From Hormiphora californensis (Eukaryota; Ctenophora; Tentaculata; Cydippida; Pleurobrachiidae): a DNA stretch of 64,000 nt. The notes under the pieces are model-generated. The model saw only the letters and a program-made list of their open reading frames with translations. It was not told the origin of the DNA and did no database searches. Shown here piece after piece: positions 62,183 through 64,000 of this stretch. Made by a program: the position numbers and the translations under genes. The stretch lies in NCBI GenBank assembly GCA_020137815.1, contig CM035353.1, positions 4,588,404-4,652,403 of the forward strand, written 5' to 3'. How positions within the stretch are numbered: position 1 is the first letter of the stretch; every line of letters begins with the position of its first letter.

Positions 62183-63042
62183 CAGTCGGACCCCGATTTA
62201 ACGGCACCCTCGGGGGAAAGGGTTTTGTCCGTTAAATCGGGGTGTCCGTTAAATCGGGGTAGAGCATATTTGGCCCATAAAACCCTATTTTTGTCCAAAA
62301 TACTATACTAAAACACCTCTAAGTAAATGCTATGTCCATGTATTGATTACATGATCATTTCTGGTTAGAAAAATAAAATAATTTTAAAATTTTAAAAAAA
62401 GTTATAAAAATTTTCTAAGGTACGTGTACTGGTATATCAACTACGTCCGAATCGTATATCGAATCAGTGCATCTTATCGCATGTCTTGCTGCTAATTAGA
62501 CGGTTCGAAACGAACCGATACGTGATACCATGCCGAATCGGGGCACTTTAAGCGGGGTGAGGAAGAATTCGAATTTCAAAATATCTTTTTCTCTGAAAAT
62601 TCATGGGGAGCACCGATCAAAGCATTGCCAATCATTCTGTAAAGTTTTCCAAAAAAAAGTTATGAAAATTTTTCAAAGATATATCAACCACGTCCGAATC
62701 GTGTTTCGAATCAGTGCATCTTATCGCTAATTAGACGGTTCGAAACGAACCGATACGTGATCCCCATGGGGCCAGTTTAACAAGCGTCAAAATTGCGACT
62801 CGATTGGCCTCATGGGGATCACATATCTGTTCGTTTCGAACCGTCTAATTACGGGTAAGACCTGCAATAAGATGCACCGATTCGAAACACGATTCGGACG
62901 TGGTTGAAACACCTTTGGAAAATTTTCAAAAAATTTTCAAAAAATTTTCAAAAAAATTTTCAAAAAATTGTTGGGGGAAATTTATCCTGCCGTTAAATCG
63001 GGGTGCCGCTAAATCGGGGGCCGTTAAATCGGGGTCCGACTG
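62183..63042. mobile_element. 860-bp pogo/Tigger-like element, inverse of 59017-59856
   Basis: CAGTCGGACCCCGATTTAAC to GGGTCCGACTG with TA flanks (62181-62182 and 63043-63044). It matches the reverse complement of 59017-59856 throughout, including the GATCGGTGCTCCCCATGAAT module. Confidence 0.85.
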
Positions 63043-63646
63043 TACTATAACAAATGTGAAATGTGTAAAACCGTAAACTACTCAACTTGCCTTTCAGTTT
63101 CTAATATATATTCAACAAATCCCGCAGTATTGAATTATACATAGTATGTACCTGAATTAGCACAGTGCTGATACATAAACTAATATTCGTTCCTATATTT
63201 TCAAATTAAAACACATTCCTTTAGCCAGGCAATGCCACTAAAACGGTTGATCATTACTGACTGCACAGTACTTCCAGAGAAAAAACTCTAGATACATGTC
63301 ATATACTCTGTCATATTATATAATTATTTGTTACCATATATAAAAGTTTTCGATGCATTTCCATATACCAGTACTTAAAAATTAAACTTCAGTAATAGAA
63401 GAGCATATTTTATTGTAACTGCAGTCCTGTGTGGAAGGGGATGCCACAGCTGGTGTCCCCCCATCATTACTCTGGACGAGAAGTTTAAAGTAAGAGTGGC
63501 GCGCCGTGTTTTCTCACAAAACTTGGTGGATGAACGGGGAGTACCACCAGGACCATTGGTACGGTATAAAAAATTTCCAATTCTGTCTCGTTCATTAGTT
63601 ATGACGTAATATGTTCATTATTTCAACTTTCATAAAATCGCTCTAC
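63043..63646. other. no gene recognised
   Basis: AT-rich. A short protein-like bit (about 63470-63560, FKVRVARRVFSQNLVDERG) is too short to call. Confidence 0.35.
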
Positions 63647-64000
63647 AGAAAAATCTGTTGATTGTTGATTGAAATGGCTGCTTGCATCGTGTTCAGCGTC
63701 AAAAAATAGCCGGGGTACCAAATTTTGGTGTCTCTACCTTGTCTGTGACGCGAGATATCGACAATTATCAAAAACGCCCAAAGTGAGAGAAAGAGAGTGT
63801 GTTATCTTTGGGTGCTAGTTGTTTGTGCGCGCCACCCACTTGTAACAATTTCTCTTTCTCTCACTTTGGGCGTTTTTGATAATTGTCGATATCTCGCGTC
63901 ACAGACAAGGTAGAGACACCAAAATTTGGTACCCCGGCTATTTTTTGACGCTGAACACGATGCAAGCATCCATTTCAATCCACAATGAACAGATTTTTCT
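63647..64000. repeat. palindromic element reaching the window end
   Basis: AGAAAAATCTGTTGATTGTT at 63647 is mirrored to the last base, with arms of about 145 bp carrying ATTGTCGATATCTCGCGTCA. The loop (about 63797-63850) is unique. The target site on the right is beyond the window. Confidence 0.85.

Overview
The window looks like animal (metazoan) nuclear DNA that is very poor in genes and dominated by mobile elements and palindromes. There are short GT-AG introns, TATA-box promoters close to start codons, and terminal signatures of hAT-like, Tc1/mariner-like, pogo/Tigger-like and Helitron elements. I cannot name the species. An early-branching or marine invertebrate such as a sponge is a guess from the style of the sequence, not a call.

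Layout. 0-2.6 kb: one unrecognised minus-strand reading frame, a coding remnant and a small TA-flanked MITE. 4.4-8.9 kb: a 4.5 kb element with short terminal inverted repeats (TIRs) holding about 44 copies of a G-rich 34-bp minisatellite. 9.5-22.8 kb: a tandem segmental duplication. Copy A carries a 5.4 kb hAT-like element built of GGCGCC decamers, with an 8-bp target duplication. Copy B lacks that element but carries two other palindromic insertions. Degenerate minus-strand gene pieces (RecQ-like helicase tail, helical modules, a DUF6589-like family) run from 9.6 to 29.4 kb, followed by a remnant of a CRESS-type Rep/SF3 helicase at 29.6-30.0 kb. 30.6-41.1 kb: Helitrons, pogo-like MITEs, a 1.3 kb hAT-like MITE, tandem blocks and perfect palindromes.

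41.1-46.6 kb is the most interesting part. A predicted secreted protein made of about 29 arginine-rich decapeptides lies next to a 4.35 kb element. That element has about 0.7 kb TIRs and three co-oriented genes. Each gene has its own TATA box, and a shared GGAAC-rich cassette occurs four times around them. I see no transposase in it, so it may be an undescribed transposon or virus-like element.

47.1-48.5 kb is a nearly homogeneous 28-bp minisatellite. 48.7-51.6 kb is a run of palindromic elements. 51.7-62.2 kb is a cluster of small unrecognised plus-strand genes, several multi-exon and several duplicated: gene A and its partner near 58.8-60.2 kb, gene B, genes C and D with partial copies, E with a copy, and F. 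Two of them (A and B) carry one extra base in a homopolymer, which looks like assembly error or recent decay. Two oppositely oriented 850-bp pogo-like elements and a terminal palindrome close the window.
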